Of a stretch of DNA of 34,448 nt, positions 17,200-25,082 are shown piece after piece. Source of the stretch: Acidobacteriales bacterium 13_2_20CM_55_8 (GTDB lineage: Bacteria; Acidobacteriota; Terriglobia; Terriglobales; Acidobacteriaceae). Within the stretch, counting starts at the first letter, position 1. Every line of letters starts with the position of its first letter. The position numbers and the translations under genes were made by a program. The notes beneath the pieces are model-generated. The model made no database searches. It was not told where the DNA came from and saw nothing but the letters and a program-made list of their open reading frames with translations. Location of the stretch: assembly GCA_001914815.1 (NCBI GenBank), contig MNDG01000165.1, forward strand, positions 1 to 34,448, given 5' to 3'.

Positions 17200-17243
17200 G
17201 GCGGGCACCGGATTTGAAAAGGGGAGGTAAATCGGTGCCCGCC
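17200..17243. repeat. Strong 11-bp hairpin with a purine-rich loop
   Basis: GGCGGGCACCG (17200-17210) and CGGTGCCCGCC (17233-17243) are perfect inverted copies; ATTT/AAAT just inside can extend the stem past a one-base bulge. The loop contains AAAAGGGGAGGT, a Shine-Dalgarno-like sequence. No T-run follows, so it is not a standard intrinsic terminator. It lies 221 nt upstream of the GH15 ATG. It could be an RNA regulatory hairpin or a repeated intergenic element. Confidence 0.85.
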
Positions 17244-17464
17244 TTCCGTCTCCTTCGCGTTGGGGTTAAGTTATTCATACGCCCCTACCGGATTCTGGTG
17301 CTATCAGGAACATCCTGTATTTTTTGATGAAAAGTGCCTCGTCCGCCCTCAGAAAGGGGAACTAGAAAAGCTCGCTCGGAAATCCAAGCCAGCTCTGGAA
17401 ATCAGCTCACAACCGCTGTCCTCCGATAGCGAATCTGAGATAGTGCGAAGGGGCAGCCCACTTC

Positions 17465-19381
17465 ATGGATCGCAGACAACTTCACAACCAATCCATCAAC
17501 ACGGCCAGCGAATACGCATTGCGTTCAGTCGTTTCCGAAATCCAGGATTACGGAATCATTGGCGACTGCCGCGCCGCCGCGCTGGTTTCACGGCATGGTT
17601 CCATCGATTGGTTATGCTGGCCGCGGTTCGACAAGACTTCCATTTTCGCCGCTCTTCTGGACAACGAGCGTGGGGGATATTGGCGCATCTCTCCGGAGTC
17701 TCCGCGGCAGATCAAAAGGCATTACCTGCACGACTCGAACGTGCTGCAAACCCAGTTTTCCACCAGCAGCGGCGCCGCCAGGCTTATCGACCTGATGCCT
17801 GTGATCGATGAATCGTCAAATCAACGCACCATGACCACCGATCATGAAATCATTCGAGAAGTGGAGTGTACCGAGGGAGAGATCTTAATCGACATTGCTT
17901 TTGTTCCTCGCGCTGACTATGGCTTGAAGTCTGTCCACATTCGCAATGCCGGCAAGCTGGGATTCCGTATGGAAGTGGGCGGGGGAGTTTATTGGCTGCG
18001 CAGCAGTGTTTCTCTGCAGCTCCATGGGGATGGGGCATATGCACGCATATCGATGAAGCGTGGCGACAGCCTGCGATTTTCATTCACTTATGCTGAAGAT
18101 GCTCCCGCAGTCTTGCCGCCACTGGATGAGCCAATCATCGCTACCCGCGTTCGAGCTACTGTTGAATGGTGGCAACAGTGGGCCAAGCGCGCGCAATATA
18201 ACGGGCCCTATCGCGACGCGGTGGTGCGCAGCGCTCTCGCTCTTAAGCTGCTCAGTTACGCCCCATCGGGTGCGATTATTGCGGCTCCTACTACATCGCT
18301 GCCCGAGCGCATCGCTGGTGACCTTAACTGGGATTACCGCTACTGCTGGCTTCGGGATGCGTCGCTGACCATCCGAGCTCTGCTGGGCCTAGGGTATTGG
18401 GAAGAAGCCGATGACTTTATGGATTGGATGCTGCACGCCACCCGGCTTACTCAACCTGAGCTGCGCGTTGTTTATACCGTCTATGGGGAGTTGGCTCCTC
18501 GAGAACGCATTCTCGAGCTTGAAGGCTACAAGGGATCACGTCCAGTACGCATTGGGAATGCCGCACGTCATCAATTTCAGCTCGACCTCTATGGAGAGGT
18601 AATTGACGCAGCTGCCCAGTATGCATTCCATGGCCGCGAATTGGACCGCACCATGCAGAAGGTTCTCATTGGATTTGGAAACTACGTCGTCAAGCATTGG
18701 GAATTGCCGGACGAAGGAATATGGGAACCGCGGACCGGACGCGAGCATCACACCCACTCGCGGTTATTATGTTGGACTGCGCTGGACCGCTTGATATCCC
18801 TTCACAAACAGGGATTGCTGGGCGGGGCTCAAGTAGATGTTTATAAGCAAAATGGCGAGTTGATCCAGCGTCAGATCCAACAACGTGGTTGGAATCAGCA
18901 ACTGCAGAGTTACGTCAGCGTGCTCGATGGCGATCAGTTGGACGCCAGTCTCCTATTGCTTTCCTGGTACGGCTTTGAAAAGGCGGGGTCACCGCGTATG
19001 CAGACCACCCATCGCGCGATTATGGAACGCCTGGCGACGGATGGATTGTTGTATCGCTATCGGACAGAACCCCCGGAGGGGGCCTTTGCTATTTGCAGTT
19101 TCTGGGAAGCGGAGTACCTCGCACTTGGCGGTGGATCGCTCGAACAGGCCCATGCATTATTTCGTCGGCTCCTGAATTATCGCAACGACCTTGGCTTGTA
19201 CGGGGAAGAAGTCGATCCCCGAACGGGAGCGGCTTTGGGCAACTTTCCCCAGGGGTTCACTCATGTTGGCTTGATCAGCGCCGCACTCTCTATTGCACAA
19301 CTGGAAAAGGGCGAGCCCCAGCTCGCGCATCGGGAAGATGCTGCCACAAAACGGGATTCTCCGGAAGGGGCGCTGGCATGA
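17465..19381 (+). CDS. GH15 glucoamylase/trehalase-like enzyme
   Basis: 638 residues, full length. Residues about 27-60 match the N-terminal domain of bacterial GH15 enzymes (IQDYGIIGDCRAAALVS, GSIDWLCWPRFD). The (alpha/alpha)6 barrel carries GDLNWDYRYCWLRDAS near 284, EGIWEPRTGREHHTHSR near 418 with the likely acid Glu, and GLYGEEVDPRTGAALGNFPQ near 577 with the likely base Glu. Members hydrolyse alpha-glucans from the non-reducing end or, as in mycobacteria, trehalose; the sequence alone does not tell which. Its position beside the trehalose operon makes trehalase plausible. The first 25 residues exceed the family norm and the ribosome binding site (GAAGGGG) is distant, so the start could be later. 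The stop overlaps the next gene by ATGA. Confidence 0.88.
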   Translation: MDRRQLHNQSINTASEYALRSVVSEIQDYGIIGDCRAAALVSRHGSIDWLCWPRFDKTSIFAALLDNERGGYWRISPESPRQIKRHYLHDSNVLQTQFSTSSGAARLIDLMPVIDESSNQRTMTTDHEIIREVECTEGEILIDIAFVPRADYGLKSVHIRNAGKLGFRMEVGGGVYWLRSSVSLQLHGDGAYARISMKRGDSLRFSFTYAEDAPAVLPPLDEPIIATRVRATVEWWQQWAKRAQYNGPYRDAVVRSALALKLLSYAPSGAIIAAPTTSLPERIAGDLNWDYRYCWLRDASLTIRALLGLGYWEEADDFMDWMLHATRLTQPELRVVYTVYGELAPRERILELEGYKGSRPVRIGNAARHQFQLDLYGEVIDAAAQYAFHGRELDRTMQKVLIGFGNYVVKHWELPDEGIWEPRTGREHHTHSRLLCWTALDRLISLHKQGLLGGAQVDVYKQNGELIQRQIQQRGWNQQLQSYVSVLDGDQLDASLLLLSWYGFEKAGSPRMQTTHRAIMERLATDGLLYRYRTEPPEGAFAICSFWEAEYLALGGGSLEQAHALFRRLLNYRNDLGLYGEEVDPRTGAALGNFPQGFTHVGLISAALSIAQLEKGEPQLAHREDAATKRDSPEGALA

Positions 19382-19863
19382 ACTGGGAAAGTTGGTTGCT
19401 TTCGGGATTCCTGGCCACGCTGGTGCTCTCAACGTTGTTGAGTCTCAGCCAGGGAATTGGTTTGACCCGGATGAATATTCCCTATCTGCTGGGCACAATG
19501 GTGACGCCGGATCGACAGAGAGCGAAACTCTACGGCTTCGTGATCCACATCCTCAATGGATGGCTGTTCTCAATACTGTACGTTTTGATCTTTGAGTCCC
19601 GACATCTCGCAAGTTGGTGGTTCGGAATGTTGATCGGCGTGGCGCAAGCCTTGTTCGTGCTCACAGTCGGAATGACGCTCATGCCCAGCCTGCATCCGCG
19701 AATGGCCAGTGAACAACACGGGCCGAGCGCGAGCCGACAGCTTGAACCACCCGGCTTCATGGCTCTGAATTATGGGTTCCGGACACCTCTTTCAGTATTC
19801 GTCGCACATGCCGCATACGGGGCGATTCTGGGATCGTTCTACCGATTAAGCAGCGGCCGTTGA
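19378..19863 (+). CDS. Small conserved integral membrane protein
   Basis: 162 residues from the ATG at 19378, which overlaps the GH15 stop as ATGA; the longer ORF beginning at 19093 is a shadow inside GH15. Four hydrophobic segments are visible: WLLSGFLATLVLSTLLSL, HILNGWLFSILYVLIF, WWFGMLIGVAQALFVLTVGM and SVFVAHAAYGAILGSFY. No catalytic motif is recognised. I have seen similar acidobacterial proteins annotated only as hypothetical. Overlap with GH15 implies coupled translation. Function unknown. Confidence 0.75.
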   Translation: MNWESWLLSGFLATLVLSTLLSLSQGIGLTRMNIPYLLGTMVTPDRQRAKLYGFVIHILNGWLFSILYVLIFESRHLASWWFGMLIGVAQALFVLTVGMTLMPSLHPRMASEQHGPSASRQLEPPGFMALNYGFRTPLSVFVAHAAYGAILGSFYRLSSGR

Positions 19864-20049
19864 AATCTCTCGCGAATTGACCTATCGTCAGTTATGTCGG
19901 GGTGATGGCGGCACAGGTTTTTTATCGTTTCCCCTGTCCTGGGCACGGCCGAAGCGGAACGGTGTCAGGTCGAGCCACGCCATCCTCCCGCGATTTCCTG
20001 TCGCTAACGCCGTTGCCGCGAATTCACAATGCTAGAATACGCACGGGTC

Positions 20050-21789
20050 ATGCGTATTCCCTTCCTGTCTGTACTGTTATCCGCCACTTGCGTAGCTCAG
20101 GCTCCTTCCCCTCCGGTTCCAAAATTTGAGGACGTCAGCAAACAGGCCGGACTCACTGTCTCCCATCTGTCCTCGCCGGAAAAACGTTACATTCTGGAAT
20201 CCATGAGCGGCGGTGTCGGTTTTATCGACTGTGACAATGACGGAAAATTAGACATCGTCACCGTGAACGGCTCTTCCGTAGATCGCTATCGCCAGGGTGG
20301 CGACCCGATGGTCACGCTCTATCACCAGGATGGAGACCTCAAGTTTGTGGATATCACTAAGAGCGCCCGTCTGACGACTAAGGGTTGGGGAATGGGCGTG
20401 GCCGTCGCTGACTTTGATAATGATGGCTGGCAAGACCTGTACGTGACCGGTTACGGCGGAAATGTGCTTTACCGGAATCTCGGCGATTGCAAGTTCGAGG
20501 ATGTGACTGAAAAAGCAGGAGTGCGGGTGGGAGGCTTCAGCACCGGCGCGTCGTGGGCCGACTACGACCGCGATGGAAAGGTTGATTTATTCGTACCGCG
20601 CTACGTGTTTGTCGATATCAACAAGCTTCCGGAGTTTGGCAGCAATGATAAGTTCTGTCGCTTCCGGGGAATTTTGGTGCAATGCGGTCCTGGAGGCCTT
20701 CCGGGAGAGTCCGATTTCCTCTTCCACAACCGAGGCAACGGAACCTTTGAAGATGTTTCCAAAAAAGCCGGGCTAGACGATCCTGAACGTCGTTTTGGAA
20801 TGCAAAGCGTCTGGGCTGACTACGACAATGATGGCTGGCCTGATCTTTACGTGGCGAATGACGCCGGCCCCAATTTTCTTTATCACAACAAGCACGATGG
20901 CACCTTCGAGGAGGTAGGACTCCTATCCGGCGTAGCGCTCAGCCTAGACGGTCAGGAGCAAGGCTCAATGGGTGTCGATGTCGCCGACTTCGATCACGAT
21001 GGAAGGCTGGATATTTTTGTTACCAATTTCGCGGATCAACCTAATACTTTGTACTGGAACCAGGGCGTGCGTGGCATGACTGACATTAGTTGGAACGCGC
21101 AACTAGCACAGCCCAGCTATCCATTTGTGGGTTGGGGCACGGCATTCTTCGACATGGACAACGACGGTTGGCCGGACATCTTCGTGGCCAATGGGCACGT
21201 TTATCCGCAAATGGACTTGGTAAAAGGAGGCGCCCCCTACAAGCAGCCCTTGCTTCTTTTCCGCAACAAGAGAGATCGCACATTCGAAGACGTCACTGCC
21301 ATCTCAGGCCTGGATAAATTGCCGGCTTCTTCACGTCGAGGCGCGGCCTTCGGGGATGTCAATAACGACGGCAAAGTTGACGTTTTGATATTGAATGTGG
21401 GCGAACCGCCGACGCTGCTTATCAATCGTACTCAGAGTTCCAATCATTCAGTCTTGTTCAAACTCGTCGGCACAAAAAGTAACAAAGCGGCAATCGGTGC
21501 GCGGGTGACAGTGACAGCGGGAGATCTGGTGCAATTCAACGAGGTGCGGAGCGGGAGTAGTTATCTTTCACAAAACGATCTGCGCCTGCACTTCGGCCTC
21601 GGCCAGGAAACCCGCATAGACACGGTCGAGATTTCCTGGCCAACGGGGAAGAAGGAAGTTTACAAGGACCTAAGCGCTGATTTGATCTACACCATGGTGG
21701 AAGATGGAGGAATTACAGGACGAGTGCCGCTGAAAGTATCAAGCCTCACTGATGTTGATCACCCTCTGTCAACGATTAAGGCGCATTAA
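20050..21789 (+). CDS. Secreted FG-GAP/VCBS repeat protein with ASPIC/UnbV domain (CRTAC1-like)
   Basis: 579 residues from the ATG at 20050, preferred over 20029 because it gives a clean signal peptide (MRIPFLSVLLSATCVAQA). The body is a seven-bladed beta-propeller of FG-GAP repeats with calcium-binding loops: DCDNDGKLDIV, DFDNDGWQDLYV, DYDRDGKVDLFV, DYDNDGWPDLYV, DFDHDGRLDIFV, DMDNDGWPDIFV and DVNNDGKVDVLI. The last 110 residues are an ASPIC/UnbV domain (AIGARVTVTAG, RSGSSYLSQNDLRLHFGLG, IDTVEISWPTGK). Such proteins are exported and probably bind carbohydrate or matrix; none has a firm function in bacteria. It converges on the TPR gene, a pairing common in Acidobacteria. Confidence 0.9.
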   Translation: MRIPFLSVLLSATCVAQAPSPPVPKFEDVSKQAGLTVSHLSSPEKRYILESMSGGVGFIDCDNDGKLDIVTVNGSSVDRYRQGGDPMVTLYHQDGDLKFVDITKSARLTTKGWGMGVAVADFDNDGWQDLYVTGYGGNVLYRNLGDCKFEDVTEKAGVRVGGFSTGASWADYDRDGKVDLFVPRYVFVDINKLPEFGSNDKFCRFRGILVQCGPGGLPGESDFLFHNRGNGTFEDVSKKAGLDDPERRFGMQSVWADYDNDGWPDLYVANDAGPNFLYHNKHDGTFEEVGLLSGVALSLDGQEQGSMGVDVADFDHDGRLDIFVTNFADQPNTLYWNQGVRGMTDISWNAQLAQPSYPFVGWGTAFFDMDNDGWPDIFVANGHVYPQMDLVKGGAPYKQPLLLFRNKRDRTFEDVTAISGLDKLPASSRRGAAFGDVNNDGKVDVLILNVGEPPTLLINRTQSSNHSVLFKLVGTKSNKAAIGARVTVTAGDLVQFNEVRSGSSYLSQNDLRLHFGLGQETRIDTVEISWPTGKKEVYKDLSADLIYTMVEDGGITGRVPLKVSSLTDVDHPLSTIKAH

Positions 21790-21798
21790 TTCCATAAA

Positions 21799-23295
21799 TT
21801 ATCTGACGTTTGGCAGATTTGCAGGAGATTCCTCAACCGGCCGGTTGGGCGCTCCGCGAGATTGTGTTGCTTTCAGTTTACGGAAGCGCTCCATATGCAC
21901 CTTCGCTTCCTCCGGCTTACCCAGACTGCTCAGCACCAGACCCAGGTCGTATTCCATCTGCGCATTGTTGGGATCGAGAGTCTCTGCACGCTGTAGGGCA
22001 TCAAGTGCTTTGTCCAGCTCTCTGGTCTGGATGTAGAGGGCCCCGAGACCCGCCAGGGCTCTGGCATGACGGGGCTGCATGTGCACAACCTGCTCGAAAT
22101 GCTGAATACCCTCTTGAGGGTTCCCTTCCTGTCCCGCGAGCGCTCCTAGCTGGTACTGAGTTTCAGTGAGTGTAGGATCCAATTGCGCCGATCGCTCCAG
22201 GGCCTTTCGTGCAAAATCAGAGCGGCGCTTTTCCAGATAGGCCATTCCCAGTCCCAGCCAGCCTTTAGCATCGTCGGGACGTTGCGCCACATATTTCTCC
22301 AGCAACGGAATGGCTGCCGTGAGTTCTTTCTCTTGCAGCATGACTGCTGCGGCCAGATAGAGATCGTCAAGGTTTTCAGGGCTCTTCTGGACGAGCTGAT
22401 TGGCGGCAGCAAGCGCAGCACGGTGTTGCCCGGCTTGCATGGCTTCCACTACAAAACGCCGTAACACCGCAACCGACTCGGGATTCAGAGTTCGAGCACG
22501 CTGGAGTGTAGCGAACGAATCGACGTGTTTGCCTTGCACGGCATAGATCTGCGCTATTGCGACTAGAGTGTCTGCCGATTTTGGATCGAAGGCAGAAGCC
22601 CGACGAAGGCTGCTCAATGCAGCCGGAATCTGTCCTTTTGCCTGCAAAACCCTTCCCTTCACGTAGTAGAAACGCGCTGGAGGTCGTTTCAAGCTAACAA
22701 GATTGAGAGTCCGAAGAGCTTCGTCGGCAAGGTCGTTACGAAGAAACAGTTCAGACAAATCCATGGCAGCCGTCGGGGAATTTTTCACCTGGGGCAATAG
22801 CTTAATGGCCTCCGACTTTCTTCCAAGGGCCAACAAGCTAGCAACTTTCAGCGGAATTCCTGCCACAGGAAATCGATCCGGCGGAATTGTTTTCAGCGTG
22901 GAGAGGGCCTGCTCAAACTCTGCTTTACGTACATAGAGAGACGCCAAATCGAGCTTCAAGTCGGCATTATCCGGTGCAAGGTTCATGGCCTGCTGGTATT
23001 GGCCGATGGCTTCATCGTGCTTGTTTTGGACGGATAGGACATTCGCCAACTGCGTTCGTGCCACAACTGATTTCGGATTGAGTTGCAGCACCCGTCCAAA
23101 CAGTACCTCCGGCAGAGACCAAACAGAGGTCTCTGCGGATGTCAGATCGCCACGCTTGAGTTGAGCTTGGGCGCTTACCACCGTAGGGCTGGCATTGCCG
23201 GTCGAATCTTGAGCAGCGGGACTCTGGGCCCAGGTGTCAATAGCTGCAGATAAGCAGAGCAGCATTAGAACAGAATGCGGTGTACGGCTCTTCAC
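21799..23295 (-). CDS. Exported TPR-repeat protein
   Basis: 498 residues. The N-terminus SVLMLLCLSAAIDTWAQ is a signal peptide. Tetratricopeptide repeats fill the rest, e.g. ARTQLANVLSVQNKHDEAIGQYQQAMNLAPDN, GWLGLGMAYLEKRRSDFARKALERSAQLDP and EYDLGLVLSSLGKPEEAKVH. They form a scaffold for protein binding. Near residues 55-67 the pattern is broken: AETSVWS runs straight into LPEVLFGRVLQLNPKS, as if the second helix of one repeat and the first of the next (about 30 residues) were lost in frame. A perfect 9-bp palindrome sits exactly there. The gene lies 63 nt downstream of argJ on the same strand, and converges with the FG-GAP gene. Confidence 0.85.
   Translation of the reverse strand: MKSRTPHSVLMLLCLSAAIDTWAQSPAAQDSTGNASPTVVSAQAQLKRGDLTSAETSVWSLPEVLFGRVLQLNPKSVVARTQLANVLSVQNKHDEAIGQYQQAMNLAPDNADLKLDLASLYVRKAEFEQALSTLKTIPPDRFPVAGIPLKVASLLALGRKSEAIKLLPQVKNSPTAAMDLSELFLRNDLADEALRTLNLVSLKRPPARFYYVKGRVLQAKGQIPAALSSLRRASAFDPKSADTLVAIAQIYAVQGKHVDSFATLQRARTLNPESVAVLRRFVVEAMQAGQHRAALAAANQLVQKSPENLDDLYLAAAVMLQEKELTAAIPLLEKYVAQRPDDAKGWLGLGMAYLEKRRSDFARKALERSAQLDPTLTETQYQLGALAGQEGNPQEGIQHFEQVVHMQPRHARALAGLGALYIQTRELDKALDALQRAETLDPNNAQMEYDLGLVLSSLGKPEEAKVHMERFRKLKATQSRGAPNRPVEESPANLPNVR
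23112..23136. repeat. 9-bp perfect inverted repeat inside the TPR gene
   Basis: GCAGAGACC (23112-23120) and GGTCTCTGC (23128-23136) with a 7-nt loop, in coding sequence at the point where the TPR pattern is interrupted. It may mark a rearrangement junction. Confidence 0.8.
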
Positions 23296-23358
23296 AGATT
23301 TAGCCTACCATGCTGCGCGACGCTTAACGCCCGCTGGAGGTGACGAATCGACTTGGAC

Positions 23359-24573
23359 TCACGTGGAGTAGTCGGCGTTGATTCGAACGTAATCAGCAGT
23401 CAAATCAGTGGTCAGAAACTTTGTATTAGCGTGACCGCGCTGAAGGATAATACGAACATCAGAGACGGGCTTAGCTAAGTGACGGTGTGCTTTTCTCTCA
23501 GCGAACGGGCAACTTGCGCCATTGCGACATACCAATTGTGAACCGATAAAAATATTCACAGTGTCGGGCTTGATCGCCACCCCGGAAGCTCCAACGGCAG
23601 CCAGGATGCGTCCCCAGTTCGGATCAGCTCCGGCCCAGGCTGTCTTTACCAATAAGGAGTGTGCGACGGCTCGAGCCACTCGCAGCGCTTCTTCTCGACT
23701 ACTGGCCTGCTCAACCGAAAGCCGTATCACATGTTGCACCCCTTCACCATCCGACACGATCTGCTCCGCTAGAGACTGACAGACTTCGCCAAGCGCGTCC
23801 GCGAACTGCTTGCGTGAGCCATCGTTCAAGCGACCTCCGCTCTGGCCGGAGGCAAGCAGCAATACAGTGTCATTCGTGGAAGTGTCACCGTCCACCGAAA
23901 TGCAATTGAAGGTTTGTTCGCACGTACCTCGCAGAAGCCGTTTCAAGTCTGCAGGAGTAGCTACAGCATCGGCGAACAAATATACGAGCATAGTCGCGAG
24001 CTGCGGATGAATCATGCCGGAGCCCTTCGCGACACCCAATACGGTGATAGTTTCCTTCCCTGAGCGAAAACGAACCGAAGCCAGCTTGGGTCGCTTGTCG
24101 GTAGTCATGATGGCGCGTACAAATTGATCGAGATGCTTCCTGGTTGTGCCTCGTTCCGATACTAGAGTGGCGAGAGTAGGGAGAATCTTTTCAGTTGGTA
24201 GAGGAACTCCGATGATGCCGGTTGAGGAAGGAAATACTTCTTCAGAGGGCAAGCCGAGCAATTGTCCGGTGGCCCCGCAAATTCGCTGACAAGACCGGTA
24301 GGCATGATTTCCAGTCGCGCAATTGGCATTCCCAGAGTTGACAATCACGGCGCGTACTCGCCCCTTGGTAGCAGCCAAAGCAGCACGACCGATTTCTACA
24401 GGGGCAGCAACGACTCGGTTCTTTGTAAAAACAGCAGCAGCAGTGGTTCTAGGCGCGGCCTCGACCAACCCTAGATCTAGCCTGCCGCTTGCCTTGATTC
24501 CGGCACAAGCAGCGGAAAAACTGAATCCTTGCGGCAAATAAATTTTGCCTGGTGAACGCCGAGGCAGGGTCAT
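23359..24573 (-). CDS. argJ: Bifunctional ornithine acetyltransferase/N-acetylglutamate synthase
   Basis: 404 residues, full length. It transfers the acetyl group from N-acetylornithine to glutamate, closing the cyclic arginine pathway. The self-cleavage site is intact: KGSGMIHPQLATMLVYL, whose Thr in ATML becomes the N-terminal nucleophile of the beta chain. Other signatures are VIVNSGNANCATG and the C-terminus TTDLTADYVRINADYST. It starts with ATGA overlapping the stop of the GNAT gene, so it is the ninth and last gene of the arg operon. Its presence shows the recycling route; the neighbouring GNAT would prime it. Confidence 0.95.
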   Translation of the reverse strand: MTLPRRSPGKIYLPQGFSFSAACAGIKASGRLDLGLVEAAPRTTAAAVFTKNRVVAAPVEIGRAALAATKGRVRAVIVNSGNANCATGNHAYRSCQRICGATGQLLGLPSEEVFPSSTGIIGVPLPTEKILPTLATLVSERGTTRKHLDQFVRAIMTTDKRPKLASVRFRSGKETITVLGVAKGSGMIHPQLATMLVYLFADAVATPADLKRLLRGTCEQTFNCISVDGDTSTNDTVLLLASGQSGGRLNDGSRKQFADALGEVCQSLAEQIVSDGEGVQHVIRLSVEQASSREEALRVARAVAHSLLVKTAWAGADPNWGRILAAVGASGVAIKPDTVNIFIGSQLVCRNGASCPFAERKAHRHLAKPVSDVRIILQRGHANTKFLTTDLTADYVRINADYST

Positions 24574-25082
24574 GCCTGGAGTTTCACCAACCAGCTTGTT
24601 AGCGGCTCCGGCAGAATGGCAAACTTGGGAAGCTCACCACGAACCATAGCCACTTCGTCGCAGCAATGAAGGCGCGGACAATTACAGCAGTCTTTGTGGA
24701 TTTTGTCGGGCAGATCTTCGCGCTGTGCCATAGCAAACCCCATTCTTGCGAAGAACTCTGGGATTCGGGTGAAGAGACAAATACAGCTCACTCCATGTTT
24801 TTTCGCCTGGACCAGCAAAGCTTTCACTAGACGTCTCCCGCCAGCGCAACCTTGATATAGAGGACTGACGGTGATCGAGCGAATTTCCGCTAAATGCGTC
24901 CCGTACAGATGAAGCGCGCCGCAACCGATGATCTCATCGCCTTCTTCTAAGACGACAAAGTCGCGCACATTCTCGCAGATTTCTGCCAAGGAGCGCGGCA
25001 GCAGTGTGCCGTCCCCGGAATAGGTTGCGATCAAGTCATGGATTCGCTGCGCATCGGGCAGGATGGCTTCACGCGTGCGCAT
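24570..25082 (-). CDS. argA: Short GNAT N-acetylglutamate synthase
   Basis: 170 residues from the ATG at 25082, which overlaps the argH stop by 14 nt; the longer ORF (25376) is an out-of-frame read through argH. GNAT fold: REAILPDAQRIHDLI, FVVLEEGDEIIGCGALHLY, AEIRSITVSPLYQGCAGGRRLVKALL (acetyl-CoA loop) and FARMGFAMAQRED. The Cys-rich tail HKDCCNCPRLHCCDEVAMV matches short (class C) N-acetylglutamate synthases known from several phyla, which acetylate glutamate from acetyl-CoA. Context, between argH and argJ, supports this strongly. It gives de novo entry to a pathway otherwise recycled by ArgJ. Confidence 0.88.
   Translation of the reverse strand: MRTREAILPDAQRIHDLIATYSGDGTLLPRSLAEICENVRDFVVLEEGDEIIGCGALHLYGTHLAEIRSITVSPLYQGCAGGRRLVKALLVQAKKHGVSCICLFTRIPEFFARMGFAMAQREDLPDKIHKDCCNCPRLHCCDEVAMVRGELPKFAILPEPLTSWLVKLQA

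Larger units (their letters stand above)
17017..17464. other. Non-coding region upstream of the GH15 gene
   Basis: 448 nt with no supported protein gene; the 183-aa frame at 17260 overlaps GH15 in another frame and has no family signal. It holds the minisatellite-in-palindrome at 17079-17175 and the hairpin at 17200-17243, described separately, and presumably the GH15 promoter. Confidence 0.6.

Noticed and set aside
17260-17811. 183-aa plus-strand ORF before GH15
   Set aside because: Its second half is an out-of-frame read of GH15 and the first half has no family signal.
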